Assembly (NCBI GenBank): GCA_030922375.1 | Contig: JAVEPB010000109.1 | Coordinates: forward strand, 1-34,157 | From: a bacterium | GTDB lineage: Bacteria > UBA8248 | Length of the DNA stretch: 34,157 nucleotides | Direction of reading: 5' to 3' | Shown here: in pieces, positions 8,306-15,842 of the stretch | Position numbering within the stretch: position 1 is the first letter of the stretch | Layout of the letters: each line of letters starts with the position of its first letter | Program-made: the position numbers and the translations under genes | Notes under the pieces: generated by a model | Told to the model about the DNA's origin: nothing | The model's input: the letters and a program-made list of their open reading frames with translations, nothing else | Databases searched by the model: none

Positions 8306-9295
8306 TTAACGTAATGCGGGAAAGACATCCTCGGTAAATCGCCGCAGCTGCTCCCGCTGATTTTTGGCCGCGAAGCGCACCGCGAAATTTCGGCAACCCG
8401 CATCCGCGAGACCCTGGATCTGACAGATGCAGTCCTCCGCGGTCCCGTAGGTGTCCACCCCCCACCTCACGTCCCGCAACGATTCATAATTGGCGTGATA
8501 ATACTTATTGACCACTTCGGTTCCTTCGGCCATGGCCTTTCCCCGGTCATTATCAATATGACACAAAAGATGATAGGCCCCTTCGATGGAGGCCGCCTCG
8601 CGGCCGGCTTCCTTCGCGGCTGCCTGGACCCGCTCCCAAAAGGGAGAAAACTCCTCCGGGGAGGCGGAGCAGGTCATCCACCCGTCGGCGTGGTCCACTA
8701 TGCGGCGGGCCATCGTATCGAGAATTTTCTCCGAAAGATTCCCGACGTGCGGGTTACTCGAGATCCAGATGGGGGGTGCGGGTTTCTGGACGGTTTCGAG
8801 TTCGCAGCTAACCCCCTTGAGTTGATGAATCTCTCCATCGTAATCAAACGTTTTCGTTGACCACACATTTCGAATCACCTCGATCTGCTCGCGGATCGTC
8901 TTCCCGCGCTTTTTCAGATCCGCGCCGGCGGCCTCGAACTCTCCGGTCACACCGGGCTGGGGGCGCTCGGCGCCAACGCAAACGCCGAGGATCGTCCTGC
9001 CCCGGGAAATCCGGTCCAGCGTGGCCCAACCCAGCGCAAGCCAGATAGTGTGCCTGAGGGGGGAGACGATGGCGGCCGTGCCGAGCCGCACCCGCCGGGT
9101 GCGCGCCGCGATTGCTCCCAGGACGGTCAACGCCTCCAGACGCGATTTCTGGTACATGCTGTCACCGACCCATATGGAATCGTATCCGTGCTCTTCGATT
9201 TCGACGGCGAGATCGAGCAACTCCGCCTCGGTGTAGTGTTCGGGATAGATTACCGGAATGCGGGTATTGACGTTGATGCCGATATGAAGGGCCAT
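8306..9295 (-). CDS. LLM class flavin-dependent oxidoreductase (luciferase-like)
   Basis: A 329-residue bacterial-luciferase-family TIM-barrel protein using reduced FMN or coenzyme F420. Family features are the N-terminal HIGINVNTRIP strand, YDSIWVGDS, RVRLGTAAIVSPLRH, WATLDRISRGRTILGVCVG, and ERPQPGVTGEFEAAG before a KRGKTIREQIEVIRNVW helix. ATG 9295 has GGGAG eight bases before it. A second LLM gene ends 57 bases upstream, and the TAXI-TRAP-HyuAB genes follow in the same direction. Members include monooxygenases such as RutA, which opens the uracil ring, as well as dehydrogenases. The exact reaction here is not evident, but co-localisation with hydantoinase-type genes makes heterocycle oxidation a reasonable guess. 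Confidence 0.9.
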   Translation of the reverse strand: MALHIGINVNTRIPVIYPEHYTEAELLDLAVEIEEHGYDSIWVGDSMYQKSRLEALTVLGAIAARTRRVRLGTAAIVSPLRHTIWLALGWATLDRISRGRTILGVCVGAERPQPGVTGEFEAAGADLKKRGKTIREQIEVIRNVWSTKTFDYDGEIHQLKGVSCELETVQKPAPPIWISSNPHVGNLSEKILDTMARRIVDHADGWMTCSASPEEFSPFWERVQAAAKEAGREAASIEGAYHLLCHIDNDRGKAMAEGTEVVNKYYHANYESLRDVRWGVDTYGTAEDCICQIQGLADAGCRNFAVRFAAKNQREQLRRFTEDVFPALR

Positions 9296-9352
9296 GACAA
9301 AACTCCCGAATTAGACAAATGGAAAACAAGGTATTGACCGGCTGCCGACCGC

Positions 9353-10366
9353 TTAAATCTCTCCAAGCTCCGGCATCAATTCATCGCAAATGGCGTTCAT
9401 GAGCGGCTGCTTGTCCGCGAAACGGACCGGAGACCAAACCTGCCCGACCCCCATTTCCTTGAGCCCCCGGAACCGCTTCAGGCATTCTTCCAGGGTTCCC
9501 GTGATGGAGAGCCTGTCGGCCAAGTAGCCCTTGAGACCCAGCTCCTCGACGAGCTTTGCGTTGGGATTTTCACCGCCCGGCTGGACGTGAAAGCGGGACT
9601 GATACCCCTCCGCCAAGCGCTGGATGTCTCCGGAGAGCTCTGGCGGAACGGCCTTACCGTCCATGGTGTAGCGGAAAATGATGTGCGCATAGCTGGCGAG
9701 GGAGAATTTGAGTTCCTCGATCGCCGCCTCCCGGCTCTCCCGGATGTTCAAGAGCCCCACCCACCAGATATCGAGATCGTCAAGCGTTCTGCCACCCTCC
9801 TCGGCGCCCTCCGCGAGGATCGAGGTGGCCTCGCGGATCACCTCCGGCGTCAGACCCGTGCAGACCCAGACCATATCGGCCACCTTGCCGGCGAGCCGGA
9901 GGGCCTTGGGGCCGGAAGCGGGCATGGCAATCTTGACGGGAGGGTGCGGATAGTCGAGGCGGGCGGGTTTTCCGTCCCAATCCGCCTCGCCTTCCTCTAA
10001 AAGCCGGCGGACGGCAAGGATATACGCTTCCAGGCGGGACAGCTTCGCGGGCTTATGGCCGATGTTGTATACAGCGGCGTCACCCGGGCCGATGCCGACA
10101 TAAGCGCGGCCGCCGGTGAGCACGGCGAGCGTCGCGGCGGCGCCCGCCGTAACGCTCGGATGCCTGGTCACCGGGTTGGTCGCCCATGGGCCCACAAGCG
10201 CTTTTTCGGAGTTCACCCCCGCGAGCGTGCACCGCGACCATACTTCATGGTAGAGGGATTGCGAGTCTCCGGAGCCGACGGCGGCGACACCGGCCCCATC
10301 CGCCTGCCGGACGTAGCGGACAAAGTTTTCAAGCGAGTCCCCGACGATGGTGAGACCAAGCCGCAT
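9353..10366 (-). CDS. LLM class F420/FMN-dependent oxidoreductase, Mer-like
   Basis: A 337-residue LLM-family protein of the subgroup resembling methylenetetrahydromethanopterin reductase. Signatures are MRLGLTIVGDSLENFV at the start, GPWATNPVTRHPSVTAGAA, and LTGGRAYVGIGPGDAAVY, the last being the typical cofactor-phosphate region. I place the start at ATG 10366, which follows GGAGGAG at seven bases; a longer frame to 10399 is not conserved. The two LLM genes here differ greatly in sequence, so they are not a recent duplication. It faces a plus-strand operon across a 180-bp divergent intergenic region, and heads the minus-strand catabolic run. Cofactor choice (F420 or FMN) cannot be settled from sequence alone. 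Confidence 0.9.
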   Translation of the reverse strand: MRLGLTIVGDSLENFVRYVRQADGAGVAAVGSGDSQSLYHEVWSRCTLAGVNSEKALVGPWATNPVTRHPSVTAGAAATLAVLTGGRAYVGIGPGDAAVYNIGHKPAKLSRLEAYILAVRRLLEEGEADWDGKPARLDYPHPPVKIAMPASGPKALRLAGKVADMVWVCTGLTPEVIREATSILAEGAEEGGRTLDDLDIWWVGLLNIRESREAAIEELKFSLASYAHIIFRYTMDGKAVPPELSGDIQRLAEGYQSRFHVQPGGENPNAKLVEELGLKGYLADRLSITGTLEECLKRFRGLKEMGVGQVWSPVRFADKQPLMNAICDELMPELGEI

Positions 10367-10388
10367 GAAAGCTCCTCCGGAACAGACA

Positions 10389-10434
10389 TGAAAGATCACC
10401 TTTCACGGTACGCGCTGATCCGTAACACGTAACA
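10389..10434. promoter_or_regulatory. Repeat elements in divergent intergenic region
   Basis: Between the divergently transcribed LLM gene and the isomerase-like gene there is an inverted repeat TGAAAG/CTTTCA with a 5-base spacer (10389-10405) and a perfect head-to-tail 7-bp repeat CGTAACA CGTAACA (10421-10434). Both are candidates for binding sites of a regulator controlling the two operons. No minus-strand promoter hexamers were convincing. Confidence 0.35.
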
Positions 10435-10496
10435 AGACCTCGGGCAACACATCCACGCCGACATCCCTGTTCATATGTACAAGATCAAATTTCCGG

Positions 10497-10505
10497 TGCT
10501 ATGAT
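10497..10505 (+). promoter_or_regulatory. Candidate extended -10 promoter for isomerase-flavoprotein operon
   Basis: TGCTATGAT matches the extended -10 form (TG, one base, then TATGAT, five of six with consensus). The -35 is poor, as often seen with extended -10 promoters. It overlaps the ATG codons at 10501 and 10504, arguing that these are not the translation start and that the transcript begins near 10512, ahead of the TTG start at 10546. Confidence 0.35.
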
Positions 10506-10545
10506 GCCCGCCGGTATTTCGCCTGACACTAGAGAGGACCCTGCC

Positions 10546-11292
10546 TTGTACGGTGATCGCGCGCGCATCGGTTTTATCATCCCCTCGAACAATACCGTTC
10601 TCGAAGCCGAGTGCGCGCACTACCTTCCGGACGGTGTCTCGGCCCACTTTTCGCGCATCTCGACGGACCGCACCTTCAGCGTCCAAGAGGCCCGGAACAT
10701 TGAAAGCCGCCATCTCCGCGCCGTGGAACAACTGGAAGTCGCTTTCGTCGATCTGATCGCATATGCGTGCATGGCGAGCGCCATCGCCGTCAAACCCGGT
10801 TGGGCGGAGGAATTCGTCCAAAAGGTGGAAGAAAATACCGGCACATCGGCCGTCGCCGTCAGCACGGCCACCGCGGAGGCGCTTTACTCACTCGGCGCCA
10901 AACGTATCGCCATCGGCGTAACCTACCCCGAGTCCATGAACCCAATCCTGAACGCATACTGCGCATACCACGGCCTCGAAGCGGTCCGGATCGTCAACTT
11001 GCGGGTGACGGACAAGAAGGAGATTTGCCGCCTTCCCGTATCCAGCATCATCGATCTCGGGCGCCAGGCCGACTGCCCCGACGCGGACGCCATCGCCCTG
11101 TTGGCGACCGACATCCGGGCGCTTCCCGCGTCCGCGCCGCTCGAGGCCGAACTCGGAAAGCCCGTCGTCACAAGCAATGGGGCGCTGCTCTGGGCAGCGC
11201 TCGGAGCAGCCGGAATCACCGATTCAATCCCGGGGGCGGGCCGACTGCTCGAGAGCGTTGCGCGCACCCCGGCTCACCCCTCCAGCAGGTAA
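10546..11292 (+). CDS. Asp/Glu racemase-superfamily protein, maleate isomerase / arylmalonate decarboxylase type
   Basis: A 248-residue cytosolic enzyme of the maleate cis-trans isomerase/arylmalonate decarboxylase group. It opens with YGDRARIGFIIPSNNTVLEAE, typical of that family. I favour TTG 10546: AGAGGA lies seven bases ahead and homologues characteristically begin right before this motif. An ATG at 10501 would add 15 residues but overlaps a -10-like box. The family normally uses two opposed cysteines. The first is present (AYACMAS, residue 75 with this start). The second position reads LLATDIRALP, with Ala where Cys is expected. That suggests a decarboxylase-like or otherwise changed reaction, or loss of isomerase activity. 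The flavoprotein gene starts three bases after its stop. Confidence 0.8.
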   Translation: MYGDRARIGFIIPSNNTVLEAECAHYLPDGVSAHFSRISTDRTFSVQEARNIESRHLRAVEQLEVAFVDLIAYACMASAIAVKPGWAEEFVQKVEENTGTSAVAVSTATAEALYSLGAKRIAIGVTYPESMNPILNAYCAYHGLEAVRIVNLRVTDKKEICRLPVSSIIDLGRQADCPDADAIALLATDIRALPASAPLEAELGKPVVTSNGALLWAALGAAGITDSIPGAGRLLESVARTPAHPSSR

Positions 11293-11295
11293 CAC

Positions 11296-12996
11296 ATGAC
11301 CCCGACTTTCGATCAACTCGATACAGACGTCTTAATCGTGGGAGGCGGCCTCGCGGGGCTCCGCGCGGCCATCGCCGCCGCCGAGGGTGGCGTCAGCGTC
11401 ATGGTGGCGTGCAAACGCAAGGCCGGCCGCAGCGGAAACACCCTGGTCGCCGAAGGCGGAATCGCCGTCTCCTCGTCCGGCGTGGACCCCGGCGATTCAA
11501 TCGAACAGCATATCGAGGACACGCTAACGAGCGGAAAAGGGTTGTGCGATCCGGACCTGACCCGCCTTTTGGCCGAAAATTCGGAAAAGGAAGTCTTCGG
11601 CCTCACCCGGTTCGGTGTCGTCCTCGGCCGGGACAAGAGCGGAGACCTTTTGCGCGGACAACCCCCCGGCCACACCAAGAGGCGCAGTGTCCGCACCGAG
11701 ACCGATCACCTGCCCAAAAATGCCCGGGGGCAGTCCATCACTTTGCCCCTTCTGAAATTCGCGGAAAATCTGGGGGTCACCTTCTTGGATCGCACCCCCG
11801 TTCTCAGACTCGTTAGCCGGGACTGCGCCATCGAAGGTGCGCTGGCCATGGATGAGGAAAAAGAACGCTATCTCTTTATTCGCACCAAGGCGATTATCAT
11901 CGCCGCCGGCGGCGCCGGGCAGATGTTCTCACACACGAACAACACGGCGGACATCACGGGCGACAGCTACGCGCTGGCGCTAGACGCCGGCGCGACCCTC
12001 CGCGACCTGGAATTTCCCCAGTTCTATCCCAACTGGGGGATCAGCCCCTTCCGTTCCACCATCTCGAGCGTCATGATGGGCGATGGCGCGATTTTCCGGA
12101 ACAAGGATCAAGAACGCTTCATGCCTCGCTATTACCCCGAAGCCAAGGACATGGCGACCCGCGATCAGACCAGCCTCGCCATCTTTCGGGAAGTGCAGGC
12201 CGGGCGGGGCGTGGAAGGCGGCGTATACTTCGACGCCTCGGGCGTTGACCAAGAGGTGCTCGAAGTGAAATACCACCACCTCACCGAAGCCATGCGAAGG
12301 CTCGGCCTTGAGTTCGGGAAGGACCCGGTGATTGTCGCCCCTGTGGTGCATCATTACATGGGCGGCATTTCGGTCAACGGCCACCTCGAAAGCGGGGTGC
12401 GCGGCCTTTTCGCGGCCGGGGAGGCCTGCGGCGGAACGCATGGCGCAAACCGCCTGAGCGGCAACGCTCTCAGCGAATGCGTCGTGTTCGGAGCGCTCTC
12501 GGGCGCCGCCGCGGCCGAATATGTCAAGGGATGCGAGGTGCCGCACTCCGCCGGAGAGGATTCCATCGCGGCGATGCTCCCCTCACTCGTATTTCAGGAA
12601 GAGGGACCCGACATCGCGGACCTGCGCCGGGAAATGAGGGAAATCAACTGGGAGAAAAACGGCATCATCCGCACCGAGGAAAACCTGCTCGCCGGCCTCG
12701 GTGCAATCGAAAAAATCCGGGACCTTCTCCAGGGCGGAAAAATTCGGAAGCCGGACCACCTCATCCGGTACCACGAACTGCTGAACATGCTGGACACTTC
12801 CGAGGCGGCCATCCGGTCCGCGCTCATTCGAAAAGAATCCCGAGGAGCCCATTTCAGGGAAGATTACCCGGGAGAAGATAACGAAAACTGGCTCGGAAAC
12901 GTCTTCGTCCGAAAAACGGGCGCCGGAATCGAAGCCTGGTTCGAACCCATCCCCGCCGCCGTCGAGACCAAGGCCTCGTCCGCACCGGCCAAATAA
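11296..12996 (+). CDS. FAD-binding fumarate reductase / aspartate oxidase-like flavoprotein
   Basis: A 566-residue flavoprotein of the SdhA/FrdA/NadB superfamily. It has the dinucleotide site VLIVGGGLAGLRAA (residues 12-25), GRSGNTLVAEGGIA (44-57), the late FAD signature AAGEACGGTHGANRLSGNAL (373-392) and ESRGAHFREDYP in the C-terminal helical domain. Catalytic-type residues R289 (ATRDQTS) and H353 (VHHYMGG) are present. The region that reads QFHPTG in true family members is QFYPNWG here, so the His and Thr are replaced. No iron-sulfur or membrane-anchor subunit gene is adjacent, so it is probably soluble and oxidises or reduces a different carboxylic substrate. It is tightly coupled to the isomerase-like gene upstream. 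Its stop lies four bases from the stop of the converging peptidase gene. Confidence 0.88.
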   Translation: MTPTFDQLDTDVLIVGGGLAGLRAAIAAAEGGVSVMVACKRKAGRSGNTLVAEGGIAVSSSGVDPGDSIEQHIEDTLTSGKGLCDPDLTRLLAENSEKEVFGLTRFGVVLGRDKSGDLLRGQPPGHTKRRSVRTETDHLPKNARGQSITLPLLKFAENLGVTFLDRTPVLRLVSRDCAIEGALAMDEEKERYLFIRTKAIIIAAGGAGQMFSHTNNTADITGDSYALALDAGATLRDLEFPQFYPNWGISPFRSTISSVMMGDGAIFRNKDQERFMPRYYPEAKDMATRDQTSLAIFREVQAGRGVEGGVYFDASGVDQEVLEVKYHHLTEAMRRLGLEFGKDPVIVAPVVHHYMGGISVNGHLESGVRGLFAAGEACGGTHGANRLSGNALSECVVFGALSGAAAAEYVKGCEVPHSAGEDSIAAMLPSLVFQEEGPDIADLRREMREINWEKNGIIRTEENLLAGLGAIEKIRDLLQGGKIRKPDHLIRYHELLNMLDTSEAAIRSALIRKESRGAHFREDYPGEDNENWLGNVFVRKTGAGIEAWFEPIPAAVETKASSAPAK

Positions 12997-13000
12997 TAAC

Positions 13001-14344
13001 CTACCCCGGCGCGGGGCCGAACCCATAAGTAAACGATAGGAGCCGGGATACTTCGTCCGGTGTCTTGTGCCGCGCGATTGGCCCCGGGTCCTCCAGGGCC
13101 TTTGAAAGAAGTCGGGCGGTCACCGAGGCCGCCGCCGCCAACTCGGGCAAGTTAACCCTATCGGAAGTATCCGCCGGTGAAAGATGGTACCCGCAACGCG
13201 ACTCCGGCTCATCCATCCCCGCCAACAGGCGCAGGGCGGGAATTCCCCGCCGGACGTAATTCGCATGATCCGAATTAATGGCGACCCGCTCGCTCACGGC
13301 GCACCGGGGCGGCTCCTCACCCAATGCCCCTTGGACCCACCCGGCCAGGTCCGCAAATCCGTTGCACAGCCACGTCAGATGTTCGCTCCCCGCGACGACA
13401 TCAAGATTAATCGCAAGAGCGATTCGCCCCGCCTCATCCTCGGACAGGGAATCCGCGTAGGCGCGGGAGCCCTGGAGGCCCCATTCCTCCACCGAGTAAA
13501 AATGCACTTCAAAATCGCGGGAAAAAGATCGGGGCCAGGCGGACAACAGGCGAGCCAGCTCCAGAGCGACCGCCGTGCCCGAAGCATTGTCGATGGCGGA
13601 CTCGCCGCAATTGTGTCCGTCATAGTGCGCGCACAAAATCACCCGATCACGGCCGTCCCCGCCGAAGATTCGCCCGAACAGATTCGCCGCCCGGGCGGGG
13701 CCGGTCTCGGTTTGAAGATTCAGCCGTATCCGCCCTTCCGGCCGCCCGGCCATCTCCCGGACCCTGGCGCCGTCTTCTTTCGAGATGCCCACGGCGGGGA
13801 TTTCCGAACCCTCGGGACGAGTGGAGCCGGTCGCGGGAACGCCTCCCCCCCTCGGATTGACGACGACCAATGCGGCGGCCCCGGCCTCCAGGGCGGACAA
13901 AAACTTTTGCCGCCGGTGGATGGACCCGGCCGAAAAGGAATATTCCGTGTCGACGATGACCGCCCGCCCGGCGATGTCCTTTCGCCGGCGTGAAAAATCC
14001 TCGGGCGCGCCCCGGCCCAGATCGACCGTTTCCAAAACCAAGCCATCCTTCGGCGTGGCGGAGCTGTAGACGAGGGGCAGGACGCGGGCCGCCCACCCGG
14101 GCCGATCAGGAAGCTCCAGCCGGCATTCGTCGCACCGCCAGCCCACATAATCGACCTCCCAGCGCTCCACCTCCGCCAAACCCGAGGCGCGCAACCGCTC
14201 TTCGAGATAATCCGCAGCGCGGCGCTCCCCGTCCGTACCGCAAAACCGGCCTCCGAATGCGCAGATGTCGAGGAAAGTGCGCCAGAGGGCATCCTCCTCA
14301 ATAACGAGATGAGGAGACGAATCGTCCTTGGCTCCACCCGTCAT
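13001..14344 (-). CDS. M28-family zinc metallopeptidase (aminopeptidase-like)
   Basis: About 447 residues with the co-catalytic zinc fold of family M28. Using the longer frame's numbering (start 14389), the metal ligands are seen as CAHYDGH (H255), AIDNASG (D267), SVEEWGLQGS (general base E301, ligand E302), NLD (D330) and a late His in GYHLSPADTSD. A PA-like insert (roughly 100-225) precedes the catalytic part. No signal peptide is visible, so it is probably cytoplasmic. The start is uncertain: ATG 14344 or ATG 14389, neither with a strong ribosome site. It lies 90 or fewer bases after the DUF6282-like gene in the same direction, so they are likely co-transcribed. Substrate could be a peptide, an N-acyl amino acid or another amide. 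Confidence 0.88.
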   Translation of the reverse strand: MTGGAKDDSSPHLVIEEDALWRTFLDICAFGGRFCGTDGERRAADYLEERLRASGLAEVERWEVDYVGWRCDECRLELPDRPGWAARVLPLVYSSATPKDGLVLETVDLGRGAPEDFSRRRKDIAGRAVIVDTEYSFSAGSIHRRQKFLSALEAGAAALVVVNPRGGGVPATGSTRPEGSEIPAVGISKEDGARVREMAGRPEGRIRLNLQTETGPARAANLFGRIFGGDGRDRVILCAHYDGHNCGESAIDNASGTAVALELARLLSAWPRSFSRDFEVHFYSVEEWGLQGSRAYADSLSEDEAGRIALAINLDVVAGSEHLTWLCNGFADLAGWVQGALGEEPPRCAVSERVAINSDHANYVRRGIPALRLLAGMDEPESRCGYHLSPADTSDRVNLPELAAAASVTARLLSKALEDPGPIARHKTPDEVSRLLSFTYGFGPAPG

Positions 14345-14434
14345 ATCCGGTTTCCCGCTTTTCTTCTCATGGTTGAAACATCGGAGCATGCGCCGGTGTG
14401 CCTTGTTTCAGGAACCCACGGCGCTTCTCCCCTC

Positions 14435-15520
14435 TCAGTCGAGTTCAAGATGCGCGGCCGGTGCGGTCTGGAAAACGGTCTTCACCTCTTCCTTGGTCGC
14501 CCCGAAGCTGAGCAACATCTTCATCAGCCATCTCGTGATGGTGACGTGCGAGGGGTTCTGGATCTGCCCCAGGTCCGATCCGTAGACCAGGTTCTCCGCG
14601 CCCACCTCCTTGATCATCCGGACGCTGTAGAGCGGGCCCGTTTCATGGATCGGGAAACAAGTGGACCCGAGACCCATCAACATCAGCTTCACGCCCTCGG
14701 AGGCCGCCTGCTTCATATCCTCAATCGTGTGCTTCGAGTGAATGTGGGTGGGATGGATGATCTCCATGTGCTTGACCCCGGCCTTTTTCGCGCATTCCAT
14801 GAGCGCGCGGGTATCCTCCGCGGGATAGTGTCCGCTGGCGATGGTGAGGTCGTTGTCCGCCGCGATTTTGCATATCTCCTTCAGAGGTTCCAGCACATTG
14901 TACTTACCGTCCACGATGCGAAGGCCGTAGTCCCGGTCATCGAACACCACGCGGCGGTGATGGTAGCTGTCCACCATGGGCATCCACACGTATTTCATCC
15001 CCCGGAAACCCAGGCACTTCTTGACGGCTTCGGGATTGAGCCCGCCCTGGCTGGCGTTCAGGGTGATTCCGCCGAACACTCTCGCCGGAACCAGGGTTTC
15101 GTCCTCCTGGCGCTCAAGCCAAAGATTCAGCGCCCTTTCGGTCATGGCGACCCGCGAAGCGCTCGGGGTGTACCAGGTCTTGATGACCAGCGCCCGCATG
15201 CGCGCCTGGGTGTGCTCGATGGCCATCTCGTCCTCGAGCAGGAGCCGGTCGAAGGGATCGGAGCCTCCGTGGGTATGAATGTCTATGGCACCGCACATGC
15301 AATCGTCGATATCCTCCTCGGTGAACGTCACCCCGGCGAGAAACCGGCCGTATTGGATGTGACACAACTTCGCGAACTGGCGGAGAAGATACTCCTCCAC
15401 CTCGGGGGTCACGTCCGAATCGTCGAAACTCGTCAATTCCTTTAGCCTTTCGATCCGCTCGCTCGAAACTTCGACTTTCAGCAGCTCTTCAAGATTGAAT
15501 CCTTCGTGTCCCTGTGCCAC
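14435..15520 (-). CDS. DUF6282-like TIM-barrel metal-dependent hydrolase, paralogue 1
   Basis: A 361-residue amidohydrolase-fold protein. Candidate metal ligands follow the superfamily order: GAIDIHTHGG (H82, H84), VIKTWY (K114), SGHYP (H231), IIHPTH (H256) and GSDLGQI (D316). It starts with GTG 15520, with GGGAG eleven bases upstream. The first 68 residues precede the barrel and are absent from the second paralogue at 15843-16781, with which it shares the framework GGITLN...GG.NP, VWMP and DLGQI. A good promoter with two palindromes lies about 110 bases upstream, and the M28 peptidase follows. The family's substrates are unknown; a role in cleaving small cyclic or linear amides, lactones or similar compounds is possible. 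The family name is from memory and not from a search. Confidence 0.75.
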   Translation of the reverse strand: MAQGHEGFNLEELLKVEVSSERIERLKELTSFDDSDVTPEVEEYLLRQFAKLCHIQYGRFLAGVTFTEEDIDDCMCGAIDIHTHGGSDPFDRLLLEDEMAIEHTQARMRALVIKTWYTPSASRVAMTERALNLWLERQEDETLVPARVFGGITLNASQGGLNPEAVKKCLGFRGMKYVWMPMVDSYHHRRVVFDDRDYGLRIVDGKYNVLEPLKEICKIAADNDLTIASGHYPAEDTRALMECAKKAGVKHMEIIHPTHIHSKHTIEDMKQAASEGVKLMLMGLGSTCFPIHETGPLYSVRMIKEVGAENLVYGSDLGQIQNPSHVTITRWLMKMLLSFGATKEEVKTVFQTAPAAHLELD

Positions 15521-15623
15521 GGCGAATAAATCTCCCTATGATTTCGAGGAAACCAAAAATGTCCCGCCGGCGGATATGCCTCCACCAACGCACTATAATC
15601 CTCGCCCACGACTCGGAAATTAA

Positions 15624-15670
15624 GTTTCGAAACAATTGGTTTATAGATTGCGCCCATTTCCCTTGCAAGG
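15624..15670 (-). promoter_or_regulatory. Sigma-70-like promoter with two palindromes upstream of paralogue 1
   Basis: On the minus strand TTGCAA (15668-15663), a 17-base spacer and TATAAA (15645-15640) form a good promoter. The -35 lies inside a perfect 10-bp palindrome CCTTGCAAGG (15661-15670). A second perfect palindrome GTTTCGAAAC (15624-15633) covers the predicted transcription start. This is the layout expected of a repressed promoter. The remaining parts of the 15521-15842 gap show no believable gene. Confidence 0.55.
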
Positions 15671-15842
15671 AACGCTGCCCGGGACGCCCGCACTCCGCGA
15701 AATTTGAACCCATGGAAGAGTGACTGTTGCCGGGAAAATAGTGGTTCGAGGGCGCCCGAGTGCCCTGCGGCTGGCGGAAAATTTGGGGAACGGGTCCGAA
15801 GCCCGCCGTCGGAGGGGCGTCCTCCACCTTCTCCCGGTACGG

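Noticed and set aside
15594-15599. TATAAT on the plus strand
   Set aside because: No -35 match upstream and it would transcribe only antisense to paralogue 2.
15489-15827. A 112-codon minus-strand frame in the gap between the two DUF6282-like genes
   Set aside because: It overlaps the start of paralogue 1, crosses a good promoter and shows no motif or ribosome site.
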